From positions 1 through 64,000 of the forward strand of contig NZ_BBOJ01000001.1 in the NCBI RefSeq assembly GCF_000974445.1: 64,000 bases of DNA, written 5' to 3'. Position 1 is the first letter of the stretch. Each line of letters starts with the position of its first letter. The position numbers and the translations under genes are program-made. Of the stretch, positions 24,436 through 32,542 are shown piece after piece. The notes under the pieces were generated by a model, which saw only the letters and a program-made list of their open reading frames with translations, was not told where the DNA came from and ran no database searches. This stretch comes from Lentzea aerocolonigenes. GTDB lineage: Bacteria; Actinomycetota; Actinomycetes; Mycobacteriales; Pseudonocardiaceae.

Positions 24436-25458
24436 CTAACTTGCATCAATCCAAGAGATCGCCTCCTTAGACGCCGCCAACCAGGAGTTAACCAGCTTCT
24501 GACGATCGCGCTCAAAAAGCGCGTTAAAATCGTCTTTGAAAACTCCGCGATGCATCAGCGAGTTTCGCTGCCTGTACATTTCTTGAACCAGATCGAAGCT
24601 CACGGGGTCGACGCTCTTAAATGACTTTGAAACTACCGCCTGAGGCAGCTTCTCATAGTAGCGTTCAGCAAACGTTACATTGCGCAACGAAATAACCGAA
24701 GAGATTCTAGGATCTTGCTCGCCGCCATTTCTATCAACGAAGAGGCGCGCCGCCAATTCGCAGGCGCTAGCCATAGACAATACAGCTTCGCGCAGCGCCA
24801 GGTCGTAGACATATCCTTCCGAGTCGATAAGAAGCGACCGATGCAGAGGCGGCGGTACCGCCGTTCGAAGGCTTGCTTCAAGATCCGCACGTCCCGCAAA
24901 ACCGGATTCGGGAGACTTGATAGAATTAGACTTAATAACACTGCTAAAACCCGGCCCAAGTATGCGCAGCTCGGTTCCATCTTCCGCATTGAACCACGCA
25001 CAACTAAAGGGCACATTAATATTAACTTCTTCGTCTTCAGATCGCCAAGATCGACCTATCGGCTTGACGTGCGGAGAACTGGCCACATACCGATAGTGGC
25101 TAATATAATAGTCCGCCATCGCCACAGCGCGATCCAGCGAACGCCGAAGCTCTTCATCAGCATCAAAATTATCGAGATCAGCCTCCCATTCAAGCACAAC
25201 TTGAATTCTATCCATGCAGACTGATTTGACCTCGATATCCAGCTGACCTTCAGATCCATCCGCTCGCGCAATAGTCAACTTCATCGAAGACAGAGAAACA
25301 TCTATGTCCTGCGGAAAGAGCGGATCGCCTGTAGCCTTTGGCCTAATGCGCGCCAGGAACTTGTCTGTGGTAATCGCTAGCTCACCAGCCTCTTCACCGC
25401 CGTTCAGCCGAGGCAGAACGTAATCAAGGTAGAACTGGTACACCCCTGCGATCTTCAT
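24436..25458 (-). CDS. Cargo protein with HEPN-type RNxxxH motif, low-GC, 340 aa
   Basis: Not recognised by family. Near the C-terminus (about residues 295-305) stands YRQRNSLMHRG, an Rx4H motif of the RNxxxH form typical of HEPN domains, in a helical setting (VSFDLVQEMYRQR before, FERDRQKLVNSWLAASKEA after). Many HEPN proteins are RNases in defence or toxin systems. The N-terminal two thirds are beta-rich (DVSLSSMKLTIARADGSEG, LDIEVKSVCMDRIQVVLEW) and of unknown fold. Codon use is clearly AT-richer than the rest of the window (AAT, ATA, TTT common), pointing to recent acquisition by the element. Confidence 0.7.
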   Translation of the reverse strand: MKIAGVYQFYLDYVLPRLNGGEEAGELAITTDKFLARIRPKATGDPLFPQDIDVSLSSMKLTIARADGSEGQLDIEVKSVCMDRIQVVLEWEADLDNFDADEELRRSLDRAVAMADYYISHYRYVASSPHVKPIGRSWRSEDEEVNINVPFSCAWFNAEDGTELRILGPGFSSVIKSNSIKSPESGFAGRADLEASLRTAVPPPLHRSLLIDSEGYVYDLALREAVLSMASACELAARLFVDRNGGEQDPRISSVISLRNVTFAERYYEKLPQAVVSKSFKSVDPVSFDLVQEMYRQRNSLMHRGVFKDDFNALFERDRQKLVNSWLAASKEAISWIDAS

Positions 25459-25570
25459 ACGGCCTCCTCAGCCAAGCCATCGGTCCCAGCCCCAAGCATC
25501 ATTCGCTTCACGCCGTGAATGTTCAAATGTGTTGACCGTGACTTGCCGAATTCGGCTCTACAGGATCAAG

Positions 25571-25589
25571 GCGCCGCCGCTGGCGGCGC
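25571..25589. terminator. GC-rich hairpin upstream of the cargo gene
   Basis: GCGCCGCC and GGCGGCGC pair perfectly around GCT. It may stop transcription entering the cargo region from the right, or be part of a replication structure. Confidence 0.35.
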
Positions 25590-25725
25590 GTGCGGTCTAG
25601 CGCTGCACCAGCATCCATCCCGGCACTCCCGGCATCCGCTCCGCTGCGCCGGTCGGCCGGGCGGCGCTGCGCGCCGAACCTTAGGCGTCAGCTGACGGCC
25701 TACCCGATCCAAGCCTGGTTCGTCG

Positions 25726-25944
25726 TCAACTCCCAACGAGCGCCAGCGCAGTCACCACGGGCCGGCTGTGCACGGCGCTCGACTGCCGCGACGGCTGCGC
25801 CGCCTTGCCGCCGATCAGGCCCGGGACGAAGTCGTGGGAACGCTCAACGAGCATCAGGCCGAGCAACAGCAACCCCAACGCCGCGAGCATGACACCGGCC
25901 GGCGACGCCGCGTCAAGGCTGGAACGAGTACCTTGACCCAACAT
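25726..25944 (-). CDS. Possible small membrane protein, 72 aa
   Basis: Weak call. From the ATG giving MLGQGTRSSL, one hydrophobic segment is seen (AGVMLAALGLLLLGLMLVER), then a hydrophilic tail. No clear ribosome site, no family recognised. It could equally be chance open frame in GC-rich DNA. Confidence 0.25.
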   Translation of the reverse strand: MLGQGTRSSLDAASPAGVMLAALGLLLLGLMLVERSHDFVPGLIGGKAAQPSRQSSAVHSRPVVTALALVGS

Positions 25945-26016
25945 CACCGGCCGCGTTCGAGGCTCAGTGTTGGGATGATGGCAGAGGTATGGGCGGGTCC
26001 AGAAGACCAAGATCAA

Positions 26017-26039
26017 CCCACACTTAACCCTCACAAAAC
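26017..26039 (+). repeat. Direct repeat near attR, candidate integrase arm-type site
   Basis: Same 23-bp sequence as at 16352-16374 with one change (T for A in the middle), same orientation, 114 bp inside attR. Confidence 0.6.
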
Positions 26040-26153
26040 GACGACAGACATCGAGAAGCGACTGTCCACAGTGCTCAGATCAAGACTGCATCCGTGCAGG
26101 TAGTGAGCACTATCGAGGAAGATCGACAAACAACGCCAAGCGAAGGCTCTTAC

Positions 26154-26189
26154 TCTTCGGGTTCAGGGTTCGAGTCCCTGGCGGCCCAC
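26154..26189 (+). other. attR core
   Basis: Exact 36-bp copy of the tRNA-Lys 3' end (16269-16304). The 5' half of the tRNA is absent upstream, so this is the right junction, not a second tRNA gene. Confidence 0.92.
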
Positions 26190-26194
26190 GGCTT

Positions 26195-26235
26195 GGGCGA
26201 CGTGTGTCCACGGAAAGCGAGGACACACGTCGCCC
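26195..26235. terminator. 15-bp perfect hairpin, likely original tRNA-Lys terminator
   Basis: GGGCGACGTGTGTCC (26195-26209) pairs with 26221-26235 over all 15 bases around an 11-nt loop. It starts 6 bp after the att core, where the terminator of the tRNA would have been before insertion. Confidence 0.65.
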
Positions 26236-26318
26236 GTTGTGTCTTCTGGGGACGCCCCCAGACCCGCAAGTTCGGTCGCTGCGCCCCAGTAGTTCGCGTG
26301 CCCGGTCGACAAAAGCCG

Positions 26319-26347
26319 AAACCCCCAGGTCTGAGACCCAGGGGTTT
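26319..26347. terminator. Terminator behind the MFS exporter gene
   Basis: AAACCCC-CA-GGTC and GACC-CA-GGGGTTT form a stem with one CA/CA mismatch around TGA. It lies 16 bp beyond the MFS stop and could serve both strands. Confidence 0.65.
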
Positions 26348-26363
26348 CCGCGCGTGTCAGGCC

Positions 26364-27806
26364 TCAGTGGGCGGGCGCGTCCACCGGGTTGGTTCGGCTC
26401 GGCAGCAACGCCGCCACCACGACCGTGCCCGCCGCCAGCGCCGTGGCGATCACGAACGCCAGCTTCATCCCGCTCAGCTGTGCCGACGCCACCGCGGTGC
26501 CGTCTGCGACCAGTTGGGTTGTGCGGGCGGACATCACGGTGACCACCATGGCGGTTCCGAGGGCTGCTGCCACCTGCTGCATGGTGCCGAGGATCGAGCT
26601 GCCGTGCGGGTACATGTTCGGAGGGAGGTCGCCCATGCCCAGGGTGAAGATCGGGGTGAACGTTGCTGCCAGGCTCACCATCAGCAGGGCGTGCAGGGCC
26701 AGGATCTGCCAGTACGGCATGGTCGTGGAGATCTGGGTGAAGCCTGCGAGGGCCAGCACGATGCCGATCGCGCCGGGGAGGACCAGCGGGCGGCTGCCCA
26801 CCTTGTCGTAGAGCTTGCCGACGGTCGGGCCCAGGAGGCCCATGGCCAGGCCGCCTGGCATGAGGAGCAGGCCCGTCTGCAGCGGGGTCAGGGCTCGCAG
26901 GTTCTGGAGGTAGAGGGGCAGCAGGATCATCGCGCCCATCATCGCCAGGAACGCCACGCACAGGATGATCAGCGACAGGGCGTAGGTGCGGTGGGTGAGG
27001 GTTCGCAGGTCCATCAGCGGGGCGCCGGAGCGCTGCAGTTTGAGCTGGCGGAGCACGAAGATCGTGATGGTGGCGACGCCGGCCAGGACGATGCCGATGC
27101 TCGGACCCAGGTTGGCCGTGCCTTCGCCGAACAGGCTCAGGCCGTAGACCAGGCCGCCGAAGCCGAGGGTTGCCATGGCCGCGCTGAACCAGTCGATGGA
27201 GCTCACCTGGGGCTCGCCGATGTTGGTCATCTGGCGCAGGCCGAAGTAGGTCACCGCGCCCGCGATCGGCAGGACGGCCACGAACAGGAGCCGCCACGAA
27301 CCGAGCTGCAGGATCAGGCCGGAGATGGCCGGGCCCAGGGCCGGGGCCACCGAGATCGACAACGTCACGTTGCCCATGACCCGGCCTCGGTCCTGTTCGG
27401 GCACGACGGTCATCAACGTGGTCATCAGCAGCGGCATCATCACGGCTGTGCCCGCGGCCTGGACGATCCGGCCCAGGAGCAGAACCGCGAACGTCGGCGC
27501 GGCGGCGGACAGGGCGGTGCCGGTGAGGAACACGCCCATGGCGATCGCGTAGCCCTGGCGCGTGGTGACGCGCTGCAGGAACCAGCCGGTGATCGGGATC
27601 ACGGCGGCCATCGTCAGCATGAACGCCGTCGACACCCACTGGGCCGCCTGCTCGGTGACCGACAACGACTCCATCAGGCGCGGGATCGCGTTGATCATGA
27701 GCGTTTCGTTCAGGATCACGACGAACGTGGCCAGCACCAGCAGGCGCACGACCAGCGGTGTTCGGGCCGCTTGTGCGGTCGGCCGGTCTTGGATCGCAGC
27801 AGGCAT
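26364..27806 (-). CDS. MFS drug exporter, DHA2 (14-TMS, EmrB/QacA) type, 480 aa
   Basis: Drug:H+ antiporter in the cytoplasmic membrane. Many hydrophobic segments fill the sequence. Family signatures are the early motif D1-like VVILNETLMINAIPRLMESL, QWVSTAFMLTMAAVIPITGW, GRIVQAAGTAVMMPLLMTTL and the motif-C region SVAPALGPAISGLILQLGSW. The length and the MPLLM/QAAGTAV pattern fit LmrB-type lincomycin-resistance exporters of actinobacteria. The substrate cannot be read. No TetR regulator is adjacent. Confidence 0.9.
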   Translation of the reverse strand: MPAAIQDRPTAQAARTPLVVRLLVLATFVVILNETLMINAIPRLMESLSVTEQAAQWVSTAFMLTMAAVIPITGWFLQRVTTRQGYAIAMGVFLTGTALSAAAPTFAVLLLGRIVQAAGTAVMMPLLMTTLMTVVPEQDRGRVMGNVTLSISVAPALGPAISGLILQLGSWRLLFVAVLPIAGAVTYFGLRQMTNIGEPQVSSIDWFSAAMATLGFGGLVYGLSLFGEGTANLGPSIGIVLAGVATITIFVLRQLKLQRSGAPLMDLRTLTHRTYALSLIILCVAFLAMMGAMILLPLYLQNLRALTPLQTGLLLMPGGLAMGLLGPTVGKLYDKVGSRPLVLPGAIGIVLALAGFTQISTTMPYWQILALHALLMVSLAATFTPIFTLGMGDLPPNMYPHGSSILGTMQQVAAALGTAMVVTVMSARTTQLVADGTAVASAQLSGMKLAFVIATALAAGTVVVAALLPSRTNPVDAPAH

Positions 27807-28050
27807 GTCAGGCCCTCACTAGGTTGCTGGCAGTCGTGTCGCGGCCAAGGCCGCCGGCGTCAACGTCGCGCATGACACCGGTAGAGACCGGCAGATGTGG
27901 AAGAACTCATCGGTGTGCCCGAGTCTTCCTCATCATCGTGCCCGTCTCACCCGAATTTCCGGGTCCCTTGGCCGTTCTACTGACACGTCGAACGGTGAGA
28001 GCGCGGATCGACACACGGGTCACCGGAAATTTCCGGTGACCCGTCACACC

Positions 28051-28608
28051 TCAGCAGGGGCGAAGGTCACCCGGGCCGGCCGCGGCGCGGAAGCCCTCGT
28101 GGCCGTTGGCGTGGTTCAGCGACCACCACCAGTAGAAGTTGTTCGCCACGTGGTAGCAGATCGCCGCGACGTCGTCGCCTGCGGTGGCGAAGCCCTGGTT
28201 GCAGTAGCTGTAAGGACATTGGTACAGGGTGTAGTTGTTCTGACTGACGGTGCCCGAACCGACATTGTTGCAGCTCAGCGGCGGGTCTGCGTTCTTGAGG
28301 TAGTCCACGGGGATGAAGCCGGAGTGTTCGTTGGCCCGGTTGAACACGAGGCCCCACTTCACGCCGCTTTGCCAGACCGTGCACACCTCGGCCAGGTCGT
28401 TGCCCACGTAGGCCTGGCCCTGGTTGCAGTGGAACGCCGGGCATTGGTACAGGGCCCGTGTTTGGGTGACTTCGTTGTGCCAGCCCTCGGCCATGATCGT
28501 CAGGTCCGGCGATGGTTTGGGCGCGGCCATCACCGGAGTGGTCCAGAACGCGGACACGACCAGCACGAGCAGGCCTGCCAGCACGGATTTGAAGAACGTT
28601 CTACTCAT
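28051..28608 (-). CDS. Secreted protein with two SH3-like cysteine repeats, 185 aa
   Basis: A signal peptide (about residues 1-29, SVLAGLLVLVVSAFWTTPVMA then APK) is followed by two repeats of about 60 residues. Repeat one has LYQCPAFHCNQGQAYVGNDL, AEVCTVWQSGVKWGLVFNRA and SGFIP. Repeat two has LYQCPYSYCNQGFATAGDDV, AAICYHVANNFYWWWSLNHA and EGF. Four cysteines per repeat, counting the linker ones, suggest disulfides outside the cell. The pattern resembles bacterial SH3 domains seen in small secreted actinobacterial proteins. Ligand unknown. A GGGGGA ribosome site precedes the ATG. Confidence 0.7.
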   Translation of the reverse strand: MSRTFFKSVLAGLLVLVVSAFWTTPVMAAPKPSPDLTIMAEGWHNEVTQTRALYQCPAFHCNQGQAYVGNDLAEVCTVWQSGVKWGLVFNRANEHSGFIPVDYLKNADPPLSCNNVGSGTVSQNNYTLYQCPYSYCNQGFATAGDDVAAICYHVANNFYWWWSLNHANGHEGFRAAAGPGDLRPC

Positions 28609-28760
28609 CGAATCCCCCAGATGTCGACTGAGGACAGTCTGGTTCCGGAGACCTCGGGATCACACCGCCAGCGGAGGGAACGACGGTCCGGCTGGCCCTA
28701 CCGTCGAAGCGCCGGGAAGCTCCATGGTTCGAACGATCATGAATCGACAGGCTCGACGCC

Positions 28761-29879
28761 ATGAGAACAGCAGTTGTCACGATCATCGCCGCCGCCGCTA
28801 CCGCCCTCGGCGCGGTGCCGGCAGGGGCAGCCTCCACACTGCCGCCGCCCAACGACGCCGCGCTTCGGGCCTCCATCAGCGGACTGCCTGGCAGGGACAC
28901 GACCGGGGCGCTGGTCCGGATCACCGGGTCCGCGGGCTCGTGGTCCGGGACGTCCGGCGTGTCCGACGTCCACACGGGAGCGCCGGTGCGGGAGCAGGGG
29001 CGCTTCCGGATCGGCAGCATCACGAAGGTCTTCACCGCGGTGATGGTGTTGCAGCTCGCACAGGAACGGCGGATCGATCTCGACGAACCCGTGCAGCGGT
29101 ACCTGCCGGGCGTGCTGCCCGCCGACTACCCGCCGGTTCCGGTGTACACGCTGCTCGACCACACGTCCGGGCTGCCGTCGGTGGACATTCCCGGCCTGAG
29201 CGATCCGCAGTGGGTCCTCGACCACCGCTTCGAGCACTGGAGTCCGCGGCAGGTGCTGGACACCGCCGTGCGCCACCCGATCGACTTCCGGCCCGGCAGC
29301 GCGCAGAAGTACACGAACACCTCCTACGTCACGGCCGGCATGATCGTCGAGAAGGTGACGGGACGCTCCTACGCGCGAAACCTGCGCGAACGGATCACCG
29401 GTCCGCTCGGTCTGTGCCACACCTCTTTTCCAGGGGACGACCCGAGCCTGCCCGGCGCGGCTGCTCGCGGGTACCTGGACGTCGACGGGCAGCTCGTCGA
29501 CGTGACCGAGATGAACCAGTCGATCCCCGGCACCGCGGGCGCGATCATCTCCACCGCGGAGAACCTGGACGGGTTCATCACCGGGCTGTTCCGCGGCCGT
29601 CTGCTCGGCCAGGAGATGATGACCAGGCTCTTCACCGTGCCGGACGTGCAGACTTCCGACGGCAGCGGCCCCGCCCTCTACAGCCAGGGCCTGATGAGAA
29701 TCACGATGAACGGCGTCGAGGTGTGGGGGAAGACCGGCAGCCGGCACGGGTACTCGAGCGGTGTCTTCGCGACGCGCGGCCTGGAGCGGAAGCTGACGTA
29801 CTCGGTGAACCCCACGGTGAAGTCGCCGGACGGTCAGCCGTTGATCGTGCGGAAGATCGCCGCCGCGGCGCTGAGCTGA
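28761..29879 (+). CDS. Secreted serine hydrolase (class C beta-lactamase / D-Ala-D-Ala carboxypeptidase fold), 372 aa
   Basis: The signal peptide runs to about AGAAS. Catalytic motifs are SxxK as SITK in FRIGSITKVFTAVMVLQLA, YxN as YTN in KYTNTSYVTAGMIVEKVTG, and a KTG triad in WGKTGSRHGYSSGV. The KTG form is classical for D,D-peptidases, unlike the HGG form of the related gene at 13761-14870. Probable role is in cell-wall peptide trimming or D-peptide hydrolysis. Starts 152 bp from the divergent SH3-like gene. Confidence 0.9.
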   Translation: MRTAVVTIIAAAATALGAVPAGAASTLPPPNDAALRASISGLPGRDTTGALVRITGSAGSWSGTSGVSDVHTGAPVREQGRFRIGSITKVFTAVMVLQLAQERRIDLDEPVQRYLPGVLPADYPPVPVYTLLDHTSGLPSVDIPGLSDPQWVLDHRFEHWSPRQVLDTAVRHPIDFRPGSAQKYTNTSYVTAGMIVEKVTGRSYARNLRERITGPLGLCHTSFPGDDPSLPGAAARGYLDVDGQLVDVTEMNQSIPGTAGAIISTAENLDGFITGLFRGRLLGQEMMTRLFTVPDVQTSDGSGPALYSQGLMRITMNGVEVWGKTGSRHGYSSGVFATRGLERKLTYSVNPTVKSPDGQPLIVRKIAAAALS

Positions 29880-29956
29880 CTCGGACCGTGGTCTGAGGCG
29901 CAACGCCGGACCGCGGGCCGATCCCCGGCGGCGTTCGCGCTGACAGCGTTGCCGGC

Positions 29957-30658
29957 ATGACGTGCAGGTTCCCGAACGGGTGGGTTGGTGGCGCGGCGTT
30001 GGTCCTCGGGCCGGTGCTGCTCCTGGTGGGCACGCTGTTGCGGTCGCCGTTCCACTTCTTCTTCCCGGACCAGCTGCAGGCCGTGGCCGAGCACCCGGCG
30101 CTGATGCAGGCGGCCTACACGGCGTTTCTGGCCGGGAACGTCGTGATGTGGGCCGCGGTGGCCTGTCTCGTGCAGCGGATCGGGCGGGAACGACCGCGGT
30201 GGGCGACTTGGGGCGGGATGCTCGTGACCGTCGGGTTGTTCGCGCGGACGTTTCACGCCGGGGTGGACCACGCGGCGTTCTCGGCCACGAAGCACCTCGG
30301 GGTCGAGAGAGCCACGGAACAGGTGGCGCAGGGGTACGGCGACCTGCACCTGTTCAGCTTCCTGTCCTTCACGATCATGTTCGGGTGGTACGTGCTCGCG
30401 ATCGGCGCGTACCGGAGCCGGGTGCTCGGGCCGGTCAGGGCGACGGGGCTGGCGGCGATGGGGTTGTTGCCGCTCGGTGTGCTGAAGGGGACCGAGGTCC
30501 TGTCGATCGTCGGGACCATCGGGTTGTGCGTCGCGTTGGTGCCGTTGGGGATTCGCGTGCTCTTGCAGCAACCGAAGCCCACCAGGCGCAACGTGCTCGT
30601 GGCGGTTCCCGTGGCGGTCGGACTAGGGGCGCTCGCGGTCCTGAGCACGCTGGGATGA
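29957..30658 (+). CDS. Integral membrane protein, 233 aa
   Basis: Family not recognised. Six or so hydrophobic segments (for example WVGGAALVLGPVLLLVGTLL, AAYTAFLAGNVVMWAAVACL, FSFLSFTIMFGWYVLAIGAY and VLVAVPVAVGLGALAVLSTL). A conserved-looking AGVDHAAF stretch lies between segments. No transport or enzyme motif. It converges with the DUF6328 gene and overlaps its 3' end by 36 bp. Confidence 0.65.
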   Translation: MTCRFPNGWVGGAALVLGPVLLLVGTLLRSPFHFFFPDQLQAVAEHPALMQAAYTAFLAGNVVMWAAVACLVQRIGRERPRWATWGGMLVTVGLFARTFHAGVDHAAFSATKHLGVERATEQVAQGYGDLHLFSFLSFTIMFGWYVLAIGAYRSRVLGPVRATGLAAMGLLPLGVLKGTEVLSIVGTIGLCVALVPLGIRVLLQQPKPTRRNVLVAVPVAVGLGALAVLSTLG

Positions 30659-31108
30659 GGCGAACGGCAGCGCGAACCACAGGCCGGAGAAGACGGCGAA
30701 CGCCAGGACACCCACCACGATGGACAGCCAGCCGCCGAGGATCACCTCGGCCAGCAGCAGGACGGTGCCGGTCATGGCGATCGCCAGGAAGGCGAGGCCG
30801 ACCAGGGCGAACACGTTGCCCACGGCCACGACGTCCTCGCGGCGGCCCTGGCGGAAGAGCACGCGGTGCCAGGCGGCCGGGGCGGTGAGGAACGCGACGG
30901 CGATCGCGGCGCACAGGACCGTGACGAGGTGGGTCACGCGGATGTACGTGCCGATGGTCGCGTACTTCTCGGTGAAGGCGATGGAGAGCAGGAACCCGAA
31001 CAGGATCTGCACGCCGGCCTGGGCGACGCGGAGTTCCTGCAGCAGCTCGTTGACGTTGCGGGCGAGTCTGCGTTGGTCTGATTCCTCGGCTTCGCTCACG
31101 GCAGTCAC
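30623..31108 (-). CDS. DUF6328-family membrane protein, 161 aa
   Basis: The opening RRLARNVNELLQELRVAQAG followed by VQILFGFLLSIAFTEKYATI is typical of DUF6328, small four-helix membrane proteins of actinobacteria. Further hydrophobic segments: VTVLCAAIAVAFLTAPAAWH, VFALVGLAFLAIAMTGTVLL and WLSIVVGVLAFAVFSGLWF. A GTG start at 31108 is chosen; GTG at 31099 is also possible. Function unknown. Confidence 0.75.
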   Translation of the reverse strand: MTAVSEAEESDQRRLARNVNELLQELRVAQAGVQILFGFLLSIAFTEKYATIGTYIRVTHLVTVLCAAIAVAFLTAPAAWHRVLFRQGRREDVVAVGNVFALVGLAFLAIAMTGTVLLLAEVILGGWLSIVVGVLAFAVFSGLWFALPFASSQRAQDRERP

Positions 31109-31186
31109 GTACCCGGTCGGGGCCAGTTGAAACGCCGATCCGCAGCAAAAATGGCGGAACCCGCCGGGTACCGCTATGCAAGGGCC

Positions 31187-31735
31187 ATGAAGACGCTCGC
31201 AGTCGCGGTTGCCCTCGCGTTCGCGTTCACCGGAACAGCGCACGCCGAACCCGCGCAGGTGGCCCACACGTCCGCGAAGTTCTCCAGCTACAGCCCGACT
31301 GCGAAGGCCGTCACGTACGACGCGGCCAAGGTGCCGGAGGGCGCGAAGGTCACCGTGGTGAGCGTGCCGCGGTTCGGCGGCGGCACGACGGTGTTGTTGC
31401 TGCTCAACGGTTTGCTGCCGAACCGGGCGTACGGGGCGCACGTGCACGTCAAGAAGTGCGGTGCGGCGCCTGCCGACTCGGGACCGCACTTCCAGAACGT
31501 CGTGGACCCCGTGCAGCCGTCGGTCGATCCCGCGTACGCCAACCCGCACAACGAGATCTGGCTCGACGTCCACACGAACGGCAACGGGTCCGCCCACACC
31601 TCGTCCACTGTGGACTGGCAGTTCACCGACCGGCACGCCCAGTCCGTGGTGCTGCACAACGACCACACGCACACCGCGCCCGGCGAGGCGGGCACGGCGG
31701 GACCGCGGCTCGCGTGTGTGAACGTGACCTTCTAA
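31187..31735 (+). CDS. Exported Cu/Zn superoxide dismutase-like (SodC) protein, 182 aa
   Basis: Signal peptide MKTLAVAVALAFAFTGTAHA. The SodC beta-barrel stretches are present: GAHVHVKKCG (two metal-type His and the disulfide Cys), SGPHFQN, PHNEIWLD, VVLHNDHTHTAPGEAGTAGP, and RLACVNV with the second Cys. Some copper-ligand positions differ from the textbook spacing, so dismutase activity is likely but not certain. It probably protects the envelope from superoxide. Starts 78 bp from the divergent DUF6328 gene. Confidence 0.8.
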   Translation: MKTLAVAVALAFAFTGTAHAEPAQVAHTSAKFSSYSPTAKAVTYDAAKVPEGAKVTVVSVPRFGGGTTVLLLLNGLLPNRAYGAHVHVKKCGAAPADSGPHFQNVVDPVQPSVDPAYANPHNEIWLDVHTNGNGSAHTSSTVDWQFTDRHAQSVVLHNDHTHTAPGEAGTAGPRLACVNVTF

Positions 31736-31749
31736 CGGTTGATCACGAA

Positions 31750-32421
31750 CTAGCCTCTGTTGATCACGAAAAAGTCAGTGACGAACGCGACCGGGTCGCC
31801 CGCGGTGTTGCGGCCGACCCAGGTCGGGTAGACGCCGTCGCCCCAGCCGGTGGAGAACGCCACGACGTTCAGGCCGGACTGCGGGTCGGTGACGTTGGCC
31901 GGGCCGCGGCCGCCACCCACCTTGCCGAGGGCGTCGATGAGGTCGCAGTTGCCGACCTCGTCGTCGCTCGCCAGCCGGTCGATCGCCGGAGCGGCGGCCA
32001 GGTCGAAGAACGCGCCGGTGCTCGACTTCACCTCGTAGCCGAACTCCTCCTGCATCGGCACGAGCTCGCCCGGCAGCACGGCGGGCGTCCACGAGTACGC
32101 GGGCTCGTCCCGCACGGTCAGCTTCGCGGCGGCCACGCGGTAGCCCTGGCGAAGGTCCGGGAAGCCGTCGCTGTCGACCCACGACACGAGCGAGACCGAC
32201 ACGGGGTACGTGCCCGGCTCGACCTCGGTTGTGAACGCCTCGGCGTCCTCCGGCCACACCACGAACGGGTCGGCCGCGACGAGTCTGCCCGTCGGCAGGG
32301 CCAGCTCACCCACCTGCTGCACGGCGACGACCTGCTGCTCGCCGCCTCCGGTCGACTTGCCGACGGGCCCGTCGACGAAGAACCGCTCGAACCCGGACCT
32401 GATCAGTTGAACCGCCCCCAC
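31750..32421 (-). CDS. DUF4241 domain protein, 223 aa
   Basis: The sequence fits DUF4241: GRLVAADPFVVWPEDAEAFT, VEPGTYPVSVSLVSW, VAAAKLTVRDEPAYSWTPAV, the central YEVKSSTGAFFDLAAAPAID, and the C-terminal STGWGDGVYPTWVGRNTAGD followed by FVTDFFVI. I set the start at GTG 32421 because GGAGGTG stands 8 nt upstream; the open frame further up has no such signal. The domain is known from bacterial immunity-type and hypothetical proteins. No toxin gene is seen next to it. Confidence 0.78.
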   Translation of the reverse strand: MGAVQLIRSGFERFFVDGPVGKSTGGGEQQVVAVQQVGELALPTGRLVAADPFVVWPEDAEAFTTEVEPGTYPVSVSLVSWVDSDGFPDLRQGYRVAAAKLTVRDEPAYSWTPAVLPGELVPMQEEFGYEVKSSTGAFFDLAAAPAIDRLASDDEVGNCDLIDALGKVGGGRGPANVTDPQSGLNVVAFSTGWGDGVYPTWVGRNTAGDPVAFVTDFFVINRG

Positions 32422-32542
32422 GCGTAGGCCACCTCCAAGGGCATGTTGGCAGAAGCCTCTGACACCCGATCGGGGCACCGGGGGTGTTCGCGTTGCGTGA
32501 AGTCCGCCCCGGCACAACGGCGCAGGTGCCAGGCTTCCGGGC

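Larger units (their letters stand above)
25459..26153. other. Mostly gene-free right arm of the AICE
   Basis: About 700 bp between the HEPN-motif gene and attR. It holds a GC hairpin (25571-25589, GCGCCGCC/GGCGGCGC around GCT), a very GC-rich stretch to about 25690, a possible small minus-strand gene (25726-25944) and the direct repeat at 26017-26039. The GC-rich part could be a replication or transfer site, but I see no recognisable nick site or TraB-type 8-bp repeat series. Confidence 0.4.
16269..26189. mobile_element. Integrative and conjugative element of actinomycete (AICE, pSAM2-like) type, about 9.9 kb
   Basis: The element is bounded by 36-bp identical att cores (16269-16304 and 26154-26189). 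The left one is inside tRNA-Lys. Inside are, in pSAM2-like order on the minus strand, integrase, excisionase, RepSA-like initiator, FtsK-like transfer ATPase and five small genes. A divergent regulator, a Nudix protein and cargo follow. Successive genes overlap by ATGA or TGATG over most of the 17.5-22.4 kb stretch. DNA is transferred double-stranded by Tra in this class (established for pSAM2). No frame is broken, so mobility is plausible. Confidence 0.93.

Noticed and set aside
25590..25892. 100-codon plus-strand frame in the right arm of the element
   Set aside because: Ala/Arg/Pro-rich composition of a GC-rich non-coding stretch; no ribosome site or similarity.
26154..26189. A second tRNA-Lys gene
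   Set aside because: Only the 3' 36 bases are present; there is no D-arm or acceptor 5' strand upstream, so it is attR.
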